A stretch of 64,000 nt of DNA, taken from Paenibacillus_S vulneris. Its GTDB lineage: Bacteria; Bacillota; Bacilli; Paenibacillales; NBRC-103111. Below, piece after piece: positions 7,207 through 14,611 of the stretch. The position numbers and the translations under genes are program-made. Numbering within the stretch: position 1 is the stretch's first letter; the number at the start of each line of letters is the position of its first letter. The stretch covers positions 620,001 to 684,000 of the forward strand of contig NZ_BAABJG010000006.1 of assembly GCF_039543185.1 (NCBI RefSeq). The letters run 5' to 3'. The notes beneath the pieces were generated by a model. The model was not told where the DNA came from. It saw only the letters and a program-made list of their open reading frames with translations, and ran no database searches.

Positions 7207-8640
7207 CTACACCCCTTTCACGGCGGCGAGCGGCTTGCATTTGGCGACAACAGAGGCCAATTCCGCCCCTACGACGCTGTCGATGATTTGGTCGACGTCC
7301 TTATAAGCTTGAGGCGACTCATCAATAATCGATTCCAGCATCCGCTGATTCACGACGATTTCATCATCGTGACCGACACGCAGCGAGGATTCGAACTGGT
7401 CCAGTGTCACCAGCCGCTTCGTCGCGCTGCGGGAACGGATGCGGCCAGCGCCGTGGCAGATGGAGTAATAATTGCGCTTGCCCTCCGGCCTGCCAACCAT
7501 AATATAAGAGGCCGTCCCCATGGACCCCGGGATGAGTGCAGGATGTCCAGTCTCCCGGTACGGAGCCGGATTGTCGGGATGCTCGGGCGGAAGCGCCCGG
7601 GTTGCGCCTTTGCGATGGACGAAAAGCGAACGGCCATCGTGCTTCTCCTCCCAGGCATAGTTATGCATTAAATCATACAGCGTACTCATTTCAAATTTCG
7701 GGCCGAACACTTCCTTGCCAGCCTCTCGTATTCCGTACGCAATCAAATGTCGGTTCACCACCGCATAATTCAAGGCGGAGTACATCAGGTGGACATAGGC
7801 CTGCGCGCTTTCGCTCTCCAGCGGAGCAAACATCAGCTTCGGATTGGAAGTCCCGAGTCCGCTGCGGCGCATCGCTTTCAGCATTTCGCTGCTGCAGTAT
7901 TGGTTGACGGCTCCGCCCCAAGCCCTGGACCCCGAATGGATCATGATGACCACCTGGCCGTCGGATAATCCCCACTGCTCCGCCACCTCGCGATGCTCCT
8001 CAGCGATCTCAATCGCCTGCACCTCGGCAAAATGGTTCCCGTTGCCCAGCGTTCCCAGCTGCCGGTGCGAGCGGTGCCATACCATCTCCGGCAGCCGCTC
8101 CAGATACGACTCGTCGAAGCCGAACTTGCCGCACTCGATCCGCTCAAGCGAGGTCGCCTTGCGCGGCGTGTAAGCGTCCGGCACGTATTTCTTCGGCAGG
8201 CCGAACAATCCCTTGCGGATGACGTGCTCAAGCCGAATATCGGAGAAATGCCCGCGCGACTGCTCTTCGACCGGCAGATGCCGTTCAATCGCTTTGACCA
8301 GCTTGCGGCGCAGCTTCACATCGCGAAGCTCGTCGCGATGCAGGTTGGTCAAATGCAGGCGCATCCCGCAGCCGATATCGCTGCCGACAATCGACGGGGA
8401 TACATACCCGTTCCTCGTATCCCATATCGCCGTGGTTCCGATGCAGGTGCCAACGCCAACATGTACATCCGGCGTATAGCTCATATACATCGTGTTCGGA
8501 ATTTGCAAATTGTTATTCGCCATATCGAATACTTTGTAATCCAGTCCGGCGAACAGCTGCTCCCCGGCATACACATGCAAATGTCCCGCAGGGAGCTGTA
8601 CTTGCCTGTAAAATGAATCTGTTTGTTGATTGGTTCCCAT
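7207..8640 (-). CDS. rtcB: RtcB RNA-splicing ligase
   Basis: Joins RNA 2',3'-cyclic phosphate or 3'-phosphate ends to 5'-OH ends with GTP and Mn2+, repairing tRNA or rRNA cut by nucleases. Family motifs are clear: TPDVHVGVGTCIG and IVGSDIGCGM (metal site), HRQLGTLGNGNHFAEVQ (metal and GTP site), MIHSGSRAWG, and CHGAGRIRSRSATKR near residue 397 with the guanylylated His. Length (477 aa) is normal. AAAGGA precedes the ATG by 11 nt. It forms an operon with the AAA ATPase. Upstream lie an intrinsic terminator (8711-8744) and a 39-codon leader ORF, suggesting attenuation. Genes for KptA and an RlaP-like protein are also in this window. Confidence 0.95.
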   Translation of the reverse strand: MGTNQQTDSFYRQVQLPAGHLHVYAGEQLFAGLDYKVFDMANNNLQIPNTMYMSYTPDVHVGVGTCIGTTAIWDTRNGYVSPSIVGSDIGCGMRLHLTNLHRDELRDVKLRRKLVKAIERHLPVEEQSRGHFSDIRLEHVIRKGLFGLPKKYVPDAYTPRKATSLERIECGKFGFDESYLERLPEMVWHRSHRQLGTLGNGNHFAEVQAIEIAEEHREVAEQWGLSDGQVVIMIHSGSRAWGGAVNQYCSSEMLKAMRRSGLGTSNPKLMFAPLESESAQAYVHLMYSALNYAVVNRHLIAYGIREAGKEVFGPKFEMSTLYDLMHNYAWEEKHDGRSLFVHRKGATRALPPEHPDNPAPYRETGHPALIPGSMGTASYIMVGRPEGKRNYYSICHGAGRIRSRSATKRLVTLDQFESSLRVGHDDEIVVNQRMLESIIDESPQAYKDVDQIIDSVVGAELASVVAKCKPLAAVKGV

Positions 8641-8710
8641 GATTTATTTATCCTTTCTCTCTTTGCGTTCTTGAAAATGAAAATGATACAATCCTTTTTT
8701 TTGAAACAAC

Positions 8711-8744
8711 AAAAAAACCGCAGGCTCCACCAATGCCTACGGTT
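8711..8744 (-). terminator. Intrinsic terminator between leader ORF and rtcB
   Basis: On the minus strand AACCGTAGGC pairs with GCCTGCGGTT (ten pairs, one wobble) around a 9-nt loop, then seven Ts. It lies about 50 nt after the leader stop and 70 nt before rtcB. Confidence 0.88.
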
Positions 8745-8793
8745 CATTATTCATTCGCGCATATGCGGTTGTACCTTTGCCGAAGCCATCCGG

Positions 8794-8913
8794 TCACACT
8801 TCATGTGCCGGATTAGGCCGGAAATATCCGCTTGCAGCAGGCCCGTAGAGGCCAATGGAATCCATTGAATTATTCGGTTGTATGTGCAATCTCAGTCTGT
8901 TCAGTCGGATCAT
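8794..8913 (-). CDS. 39-aa leader peptide upstream of rtcB
   Basis: A small ORF at ATG 8913 with AAAGGAGG 9 nt upstream (an alternative ATG at 8919 is too close to that site). It starts MIRLNRLRLHIQPNN and ends FRPNPAHEV. Residues 6-8 are Arg-Leu-Arg, the +X+ motif at which macrolide- or ketolide-bound ribosomes stall; the ErmDL leader has Arg-Leu-Arg at the same residues. It has its own TTGACA promoter and is followed by an intrinsic terminator and then rtcB. It is most likely a regulatory peptide; a free small protein cannot be excluded. No homolog is recognised. Confidence 0.6.
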   Translation of the reverse strand: MIRLNRLRLHIQPNNSMDSIGLYGPAASGYFRPNPAHEV

Positions 8914-8948
8914 GATCATTGGCCTCCTTTCACATTCAAGATACGGTT

Positions 8949-8978
8949 ATGATAAACGCCGCAGGTAAACTTTGTCAA
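8949..8978 (-). promoter_or_regulatory. Sigma-A promoter of the rtcB leader
   Basis: TTGACA (8973-8978), an 18-nt spacer and TATCAT (8949-8954). It lies just upstream of the leader ORF ribosome binding site, giving a very short 5' end. Confidence 0.75.
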
Positions 8979-9018
8979 CCTTTAGATAAAAAATATTTAT
9001 TGATTATATTAATTCTTT

Positions 9019-10983
9019 CTATTGATTTTTCGTATCGGTCCTTCGATGCATTAAATACGGGTAGAGCAGAATAAGCCCCGCTATATACAAGGCAGCGGCA
9101 AAATAAGCAGGCAGCAAGTGGATAAAATCGGTATATCCGATAGCCCAATGAACGCTAAAGCCGGCCAAAAATCCCGGAAACCCTCCGATCAAGAACGTCC
9201 ACCACAGCCAACGGCGTCCTTGGCTTACTCCCCACAGCGCGGCAGCCAACAGCGCAATCGCGTCGGAGAACAAAGCTCCCCCGAAGCCTGCCCGGTCATG
9301 GGCGATCAAGGGGATCAACCGGTCGTTAATTTCATTCAGCATCGCCGGGGTCGCGCATAAATATTGTAAATCCTCGGGGACAAACACCCGGGTGATCCCT
9401 ATCCAAGATATGACTCCCCCTCCGATGGCCAACGAGAAGCCGAGCATGACCATCATGAGCTGTCCCCATTGCGCTCTCTTCCATAAGCGGTCGTTGTAAA
9501 GATTGGGCGGTTCAACGGAAGGGTTATCCGCTCTGCCTCTCATGGACAGAATGAACATGGGCAGCAGCACCGCCCCGGCCAGAGCATGCAGAGGATCGAA
9601 ATAACCGTAGCCCAAATAAAGAAAAAAGCTGCTGAACCCGACGATACATGACGTCATCAGTGCCGTCTTGACCCAATGAAGCCCTTGACGCAGGCCGTAA
9701 TAAGCAAACTGAAAATACAAGATGCCGATGGAGATCATCGTGCCTGCCAAGGTCACCCTGTCATGAGACATAAAGCGAAGCAGCAGCGGATTCATTTGCC
9801 GGATCGTCAGCGTGTCCATGCCCAAGAACTGGACGTCATAGGGCAGCATGACCGTGCTGGCCGCTATGAGCCAGGCCAAGATTCCCCCAACGATCATTCC
9901 GGCACCTAACAGGCACATCCAGCCCCAGTTATACCAGAAGGACGGTTCGGCGCTTTCCGTTAGATCCTTATGCGCCTTATTACAGGACCGTTCATAGATG
10001 ACGGCCTCATTAATGCGTTTGGGAAGCCCTGGCCCGGCATATACAAGACCGCTATGAAGCTGTACATAACGGGCGCCGGCCTGCATCAAATCCAAGGCGT
10101 CCTGCGGCTCATGAACGCCGCCGCTCGCCACGATGGGGATATCGTCGCCGCAAAGCTTCCGTATCAGACGGATTTTATGGAGACCCGGCTCTTTTCCCGC
10201 CCGGCCTACGACGGCGCCCTCTTCCGTCATTTGCCTTTCACCGATCACGAAGCCCGCCCAATGCTCCATTCGTACTCGCTTCAGCAGCTCAGCCAGCCGC
10301 TCCAGCGGATAATCGAGCGGAATATACAGCAGCATCGGCCTGGACCCGCTGCCGCCTCGCCCGGCTCCTCCCGCCTCGGCTTGAGCCATCGCTTCAAGAT
10401 GATGTACCGTTTCTTCTATCGTCCACCGCTCATCCAGAGAATCCACATAAAATGCGGCCGCATAGGGCCGCAGAGCGTCCATGAGCTGCCTCTGCTCCTG
10501 GAGCGCTTCCTTCCATTCCCGTCCCCTCCTGCTGCTCGTTCTGATCATAAGCGGCAGCGAATGCCCCTGCTTATGCTTCAGCCGCCGAACGGTATCCTCC
10601 AGCCCGGCATTGACGGGATCAGGCGGGTAAATAATCGCTTCCTTCTCGTTATTCCGCTCAATCGGCCGATCGCTCTCTACAGGCTCCAGTGTTACCGGAC
10701 CTATCTCGATAAAGCCGATACCGAATTGAGCGATCGCTTTATGGGCGACACCACGAGGGTCCAAGCTGCCGGACAATCCGACAGGATATGTTATACGCAC
10801 TCCTGCCAGCTTGCTTTCGAGCATAGGTGCTGGCTCCATATGACCCAGGGTGCGAATGACGAGACTGCCGCCGGGAAGACGGCTCAACGCTCCCATGGCA
10901 TTCAGGGTAAAATCACGCGCGATCCGGGAAGGCAGACGGAACAGTGCGGGGCGGAATAATGTTTGATAGGACCAATCCGGCAT
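9019..10983 (-). CDS. Dihydroorotate dehydrogenase-like domain fused to a polytopic membrane domain
   Basis: 654 residues in two parts. Residues 1-330 look like a class 2 dihydroorotate dehydrogenase: the ITYPVGLSGSLDPRGVAHKA segment, FGIGFIEIGPVTLEPV, and the FMN-phosphate motif IVASGGVHEPQDALDLMQAG near 290 followed by VQLHSGLVYAGPGLPKRI. Residues 335-650 hold six to eight membrane helices, for example MCLLGAGMIVGGILAWLIAA and FGGALFSDAIALLAAALWGV. The usual catalytic base region is not obvious, so pyrimidine synthesis is doubtful. It may be a membrane-anchored flavoprotein that passes electrons to quinone. GGAGTG precedes the ATG. It has no operon partner. The fusion itself is clear; the activity is unknown. 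Confidence 0.72.
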   Translation of the reverse strand: MPDWSYQTLFRPALFRLPSRIARDFTLNAMGALSRLPGGSLVIRTLGHMEPAPMLESKLAGVRITYPVGLSGSLDPRGVAHKAIAQFGIGFIEIGPVTLEPVESDRPIERNNEKEAIIYPPDPVNAGLEDTVRRLKHKQGHSLPLMIRTSSRRGREWKEALQEQRQLMDALRPYAAAFYVDSLDERWTIEETVHHLEAMAQAEAGGAGRGGSGSRPMLLYIPLDYPLERLAELLKRVRMEHWAGFVIGERQMTEEGAVVGRAGKEPGLHKIRLIRKLCGDDIPIVASGGVHEPQDALDLMQAGARYVQLHSGLVYAGPGLPKRINEAVIYERSCNKAHKDLTESAEPSFWYNWGWMCLLGAGMIVGGILAWLIAASTVMLPYDVQFLGMDTLTIRQMNPLLLRFMSHDRVTLAGTMISIGILYFQFAYYGLRQGLHWVKTALMTSCIVGFSSFFLYLGYGYFDPLHALAGAVLLPMFILSMRGRADNPSVEPPNLYNDRLWKRAQWGQLMMVMLGFSLAIGGGVISWIGITRVFVPEDLQYLCATPAMLNEINDRLIPLIAHDRAGFGGALFSDAIALLAAALWGVSQGRRWLWWTFLIGGFPGFLAGFSVHWAIGYTDFIHLLPAYFAAALYIAGLILLYPYLMHRRTDTKNQ

Positions 10984-11135
10984 CTAAAACACTCCAAACG
11001 ATCACCATGACCTGTTATTATTCAGTACATATTCCACCATTTGCCGGAAGATTCCTCTTCGGACGTTCCGCCTTTTCCCCAACCCTTGGTTTTTCTTATT
11101 GAGCTCATGCCGATATCTATCAGCTCACCCCGTTC

Positions 11136-11945
11136 CTATCCGCTGATAAAATGACCAGCCCTGCCCTCTTCGACCTCGGACCTTACCGTCCGCTTCAGCC
11201 AGCCGTTGGCAATGAACAGCAGCATAGCATAGGCGAGCAGCAGCCCGGCGGCACCCCAGGCCATATAGCCCAAGGCCCTGTTCCCCTGATTGTCCACACC
11301 GATTGCGACTAACGCCCATACCGTAACCAGCATATAAAACGGATCCTTGCGGAGAAATCCGATCAACAAACTGAGCAGTGAAACGATGAGAATCATCAGC
11401 ACCGTCCAGAAGGTTTCCGGCCATCCGAAGCCGTCCCAGCCGTTTGCATAGAATACAACGGCCGTGTTCACTATAGCGGCTGCAGTAACCCATCCGAAAT
11501 AGAGGCTGAAGGGAACTTGAACCCACCAGCGGACAGCCTGATCCTCCGACCAGCCGTGAGGGCGGGTATTGGCATAGATAACGGCCAGGGATAGAAGAAG
11601 CCCCAGCATAGCAAACAAGGAGGAAGTGATGTTAAGACTTTGCCACAGCAGAAGCCAGGCAATGTTGAAAATACAGGTTACGCCGAACCACGGTCCGATG
11701 GAACGAAGCTCATGACGCCCTCGCTTGGACGGTAAAAATTGCACGATTATGAAGCCAATCAGCAGCGCATAAATAAGCCCCCAAATAGCAAACGCATACG
11801 GGGCCGGCGTGATTTGGACGGGAAACATCGCGGATATTTCCCCCGTCGTCATTCCTTTGACCGGCTCTGTTTCAGCAAACCGGTTCACTGCCAGCACCGC
11901 GAACAAAGCCGCCACATTGTACCAGCGAAGCAAGATCTCGAACAT
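11136..11945 (-). CDS. TspO/MBR-like tryptophan-rich integral membrane protein
   Basis: About 269 residues with roughly eight hydrophobic helices, rich in Trp. Segments such as YAFAIWGLIYALLIGFIIVQ, FNIAWLLLWQSLNITSSLF, WWVQVPFSLYFGWVTAAAI and AVFYANGWDGFGWPETFW match the long TspO-like family of Firmicutes, whose members bind porphyrin or sterol-like ligands. ATG 11945 is chosen because AAGGAGG lies 8 nt upstream; a longer in-frame start at 11996 has no such site. A CcpA-like cre sequence lies at 11982-11995. Family is likely; function unknown. Confidence 0.78.
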   Translation of the reverse strand: MFEILLRWYNVAALFAVLAVNRFAETEPVKGMTTGEISAMFPVQITPAPYAFAIWGLIYALLIGFIIVQFLPSKRGRHELRSIGPWFGVTCIFNIAWLLLWQSLNITSSLFAMLGLLLSLAVIYANTRPHGWSEDQAVRWWVQVPFSLYFGWVTAAAIVNTAVVFYANGWDGFGWPETFWTVLMILIVSLLSLLIGFLRKDPFYMLVTVWALVAIGVDNQGNRALGYMAWGAAGLLLAYAMLLFIANGWLKRTVRSEVEEGRAGHFISG

Positions 11946-11981
11946 CGAACATTTCCTCCTTATATGTTCCGGATTTAAATT

Positions 11982-11995
11982 AGAAAGCGCTGTCA
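11982..11995 (-). promoter_or_regulatory. cre-like site (CcpA) upstream of the TspO-like gene
   Basis: TGACAGCGCTTTCT matches the cre consensus TGWAARCGYTWNCW at all but one position. It lies about 37 bp before the start codon, where bound CcpA would block transcription. Confidence 0.4.
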
Positions 11996-12171
11996 AATCT
12001 TGCTCTATAGGACTAGCTGCCTATTACCATGTGTATGAGGCTTTGTTGGAGAACATGCCAGAGGCCAAAAACAACAAAGCCCCCGGCGACGAAGAATAAA
12101 TCTCCATGCCAGAGGCTTGCTCATTATGGCTTTCGCTTTATTAAGCTGGGCTTTTATTAGCTTAGCTGGAC

Positions 12172-13116
12172 TCAGACAGCAACAAGGACATGTCGAACAA
12201 AGGCTCCTTTTTTCACCTCGCAGCGGTCGATAATGCGGAAGCCTGCTTGTTCCACAGGCTCATCAATAACCTCTGTAGCAATAATCACCGCTCTGTCGGC
12301 CAGCCTTCGCGCGCTTTGCAGCATCTCCAGCTGCTCCTCTGCCGGGAGAACCGAGCATAGGTTGTAAGGCAAATCGAGGACAAGCGCATCGTAGTGTCCC
12401 GGTACCGTTCGAATATCATCAATCGCCACCACATCCGGAAAACCGAAATGCGCCAAATTCAATCGGGCTCCTTTTACGGCAAGCGGGTTCAAATCCCGGC
12501 CGATCATATTTATCCCCATAGATATAGCTTCAATTAGCACCGTACCAATTCCGCAGCAAGGGTCGATAGCCCGTATTCCTTCCGGATAAGGAACGGCAAT
12601 ATTAGCAATCGCGCGCGCTACACGCGTGCTTAAAGCGGTTGAATAGTTCTGCGGCTTTTGGTTGTGCCGGAGCCATAGTGCCTCATTCTTGGCGCAGGGG
12701 CCGAACACCCACTGGTCTCCGGTATAAGCTATGCCGAAGATTCGTTCAGGCTTACGCATCTCGGCCCGGCCGCGAATATGAGAGCCGATCCGTCTTTCTA
12801 CAGCCCGCCGGGCGTCATAATCCAGCGCGTCTGCCGCTTCGACGAAGACCACCTTGAACGTCTCCCCGTTCAGTTGAATGGCTTCAACTCCTCGCGCAAT
12901 TTCATCCAGGCTGCCGCCTTGGATATGTATCTCCACGCGCTGCTTGATAAACGGGCTCCGGCTGGCATCAATACCACGCTCGCTTACTATAAATCCGTCG
13001 TGCTCCGGGTTGTTCCCGAATAAAGCTCGAAGCTCCAGCAAGCACAGAGGCACCTCGTCCTCATGACAAACGTACGTATATAAGTACGATTTCAACTTCT
13101 GTTCCGCATTCTCCAT
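12172..13116 (-). CDS. Trm11/TrmN-like RNA methyltransferase
   Basis: A 314-residue SAM-dependent enzyme. The N-terminal part (1-150) resembles a THUMP-type RNA-binding region ending in PERIFGIAYTGDQWVFGPC. The C-terminal Rossmann domain has motif I AIDPCCGIGTVLIEAISMG near residue 195, an acidic INMIGRDLNPLAVKGARLNL, and a DLPYN version of the N-methyltransferase (D/N)PPY motif near 260. This pattern fits tRNA guanine-N2 methylation (position 6 or 10), but the target is not shown by sequence. Its start has only a weak GGGAC site. It is separated from the TspO-like gene by 226 bp holding a GGCTTTGTTG/CAACAAAGCC hairpin (12041-12082). Confidence 0.8.
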   Translation of the reverse strand: MENAEQKLKSYLYTYVCHEDEVPLCLLELRALFGNNPEHDGFIVSERGIDASRSPFIKQRVEIHIQGGSLDEIARGVEAIQLNGETFKVVFVEAADALDYDARRAVERRIGSHIRGRAEMRKPERIFGIAYTGDQWVFGPCAKNEALWLRHNQKPQNYSTALSTRVARAIANIAVPYPEGIRAIDPCCGIGTVLIEAISMGINMIGRDLNPLAVKGARLNLAHFGFPDVVAIDDIRTVPGHYDALVLDLPYNLCSVLPAEEQLEMLQSARRLADRAVIIATEVIDEPVEQAGFRIIDRCEVKKGAFVRHVLVAV

Positions 13117-13269
13117 AGCACTTAAGTCCCGCCCTTATTGATGAAAGTACCTAGATTGTCTCATGACCTTCCGCTTCTGTCCAATGTATTACAAAATCCG
13201 GCTGCGAGCTGCCTGACACGTTAGAGTCCCCTTGAATATCAAACGTACTCCAGAACAGAGGCCAGCCAA

Positions 13270-13307
13270 AAGAAAAAGCCGCATAGCCCAAGCTGGCTAT
13301 ACGGCAG
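13270..13307 (-). terminator. Terminator of the mgl operon
   Basis: On the minus strand GCCGTATAGCC pairs with GGGCTATGCGGC, followed by TTTTTCTTTT, 54 bp after the mglC stop codon. Confidence 0.85.
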
Positions 13308-13360
13308 AGGATTAGAACCCTGTAGTTTTGAGGAAATAAGGTAAACTGAAGTTGCCTTGC

Positions 13361-14371
13361 TTATTTTTTCGCCAAATATTTGCGGATATCGAAAGCGACG
13401 GCCGCAACAATGATCAACCCTTTAATAATCAGCTGCCAATACGGGCTGACGCCGATAAAAGTAAGGCCATAGTTGATAACCCCGAAGATCAAAACTCCGA
13501 CCAATACCCCGGGCACCGTGCCGATCCCGCCCGCTGTCGATACTCCACCGACCACGCAAGCCGCTATGGCATCGAGCTCATACATGTTACCGTAGTTATT
13601 CGTCGCGCCGCCGGTTCTTGCCGCTTCCAATACCCCGCCCAGACCGTAGAGAGCGCCGGCAAAGGCATAAATGTAGAGCAGGTTCCGTTTCACATTGATC
13701 CCTGATACTGTGGCAGCCTGAATGTTGCCGCCGATAGCGTACATATTTTTGCCGAGCCGCGTCTTGTTAAACACGACCCAGACGATTAAGGCCACGATAA
13801 TGGCGATAATGACGATATAAGGAATGGAATAAGAGCCGCCTGAACCGAAAAAACCTGTCCCGATATTCGTAAAATCTTTGCGCAGACCGGCAATCGGCTG
13901 CGATTCGTTGGGCTTCAAATCGAAGTAGATCGAGTTAGCCCCGTACACGATGACCATCGTTCCCAGAGTGGCGATAAACGGCGGAACGCTAAGCCTGGAG
14001 ACGATCCAGCCGTTAAGCAGGCCGACTATAAGGCCGGCGAGAATCCCTATAACGATAGGAGCCCATAACGGCAAGTCCGGCATATCCGGAAAAAACCGGC
14101 GCGGATAATCCGACATTTGCAGCATGGAGGCGGACAGCACAGCGGTTAAGCCTACGACACGGCCAGCCGAAAGGTCGGTGCCTCCGGTAATCAGAATAAA
14201 CGCCATGCCGAGAGCAATAATGGCTCTGGTTGAATTTTGCAGCAAAATATCGCGCAATATATCTATGGACAGGAACCTGGGGTCGGATATCGCAATCCCG
14301 ATAACGAGAACGATCAGGACCATGTAGATCGCGTTCTGCGTTACAAAGTTGCCTATTTTGTTTGTGTTCAT
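13361..14371 (-). CDS. mglC: Sugar ABC transporter permease (MglC/RbsC family)
   Basis: 336 residues with about nine membrane helices. It forms the homodimeric channel of a CUT2 sugar importer. The EAA-like ATP-coupling loop is TVSGINVKRNLLYIYAFAGA near residue 215, and the segment MAFILITGGTDLSAGRVVGL is the family signature. The AGGAGGATC site sits 9 nt before the ATG. It is third in the operon and is separated from mglA by 238 bp that consist almost wholly of an array of hairpin repeats (14388-14611). Family is firm; galactose as substrate is inferred from MglB. Confidence 0.92.
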   Translation of the reverse strand: MNTNKIGNFVTQNAIYMVLIVLVIGIAISDPRFLSIDILRDILLQNSTRAIIALGMAFILITGGTDLSAGRVVGLTAVLSASMLQMSDYPRRFFPDMPDLPLWAPIVIGILAGLIVGLLNGWIVSRLSVPPFIATLGTMVIVYGANSIYFDLKPNESQPIAGLRKDFTNIGTGFFGSGGSYSIPYIVIIAIIVALIVWVVFNKTRLGKNMYAIGGNIQAATVSGINVKRNLLYIYAFAGALYGLGGVLEAARTGGATNNYGNMYELDAIAACVVGGVSTAGGIGTVPGVLVGVLIFGVINYGLTFIGVSPYWQLIIKGLIIVAAVAFDIRKYLAKK

Positions 14372-14387
14372 TGTTGATCCTCCTAAG

Positions 14388-14611
14388 AGTTTCGCGTTAG
14401 CGAAACTTTCTTCGTAAGCGTTGCTTAGTTTTCGTGAGAAAACTTACTTCGTAAGCGTTACTGAGTTTTGCGTTAGCGAAACTTTCTTCGTAAGCGTTGC
14501 CGAGTTTTCGTGAGAAAACTTACTTCGTAGGCGTTACTGAGTTTTGCGCAAGCAAAACTTTCTTCGTAAGCGTTGCTTAGTTTTCGTGGGAAAACTTACT
14601 TCGCAATCCTT
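14388..14611 (-). repeat. Array of six hairpin repeats between mglA and mglC
   Basis: Six tandem units of about 38 bp, in three pairs with a 76-bp period. Each unit is an 18-20 bp palindrome followed by a 19-bp linker, TTCTTCGTAAGCGTTGCTT or TACTTCGTAAGCGTTACTG. Palindromes alternate between AGTTTCGCGTTAGCGAAACT-type and AGTTTTCGTGAGAAAACT-type. Some changes are compensatory: GCGTTAGC becomes GCGCAAGC with AAAACT ends. The array fills the gap from the mglA stop to the mglC ribosome binding site. Confidence 0.9.

Larger units (their letters stand above)
8711..8930 (-). promoter_or_regulatory. Putative ribosome-mediated transcription attenuator of rtcB
   Basis: Three competing helices can be drawn on the leader RNA. 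First, GAGGCCAATG over the leader ribosome binding site and start (8917-8926) is fully complementary to CATTGGCCTC in leader codons 19-22 (8848-8857). Second, CTACGG in codons 22-24 can pair with CCGTAG in the 5' arm of the terminator. Third, the terminator itself. A ribosome stalled near codon 8 would cover the first segment and free the second to disrupt the terminator. The complementarity is seen; the mechanism is inferred. Confidence 0.5.

Noticed and set aside
12041..12082. GGCTTTGTTG/CAACAAAGCC hairpin as a terminator
   Set aside because: There is no U-run on either strand and no gene end nearby in the right direction, so its role is unclear.
14388..14611. Regular 38-bp units that could be taken for a CRISPR array
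   Set aside because: The units are contiguous and near-identical throughout, with no variable spacers, no cas genes and placement inside an operon. They are tandem hairpin repeats.
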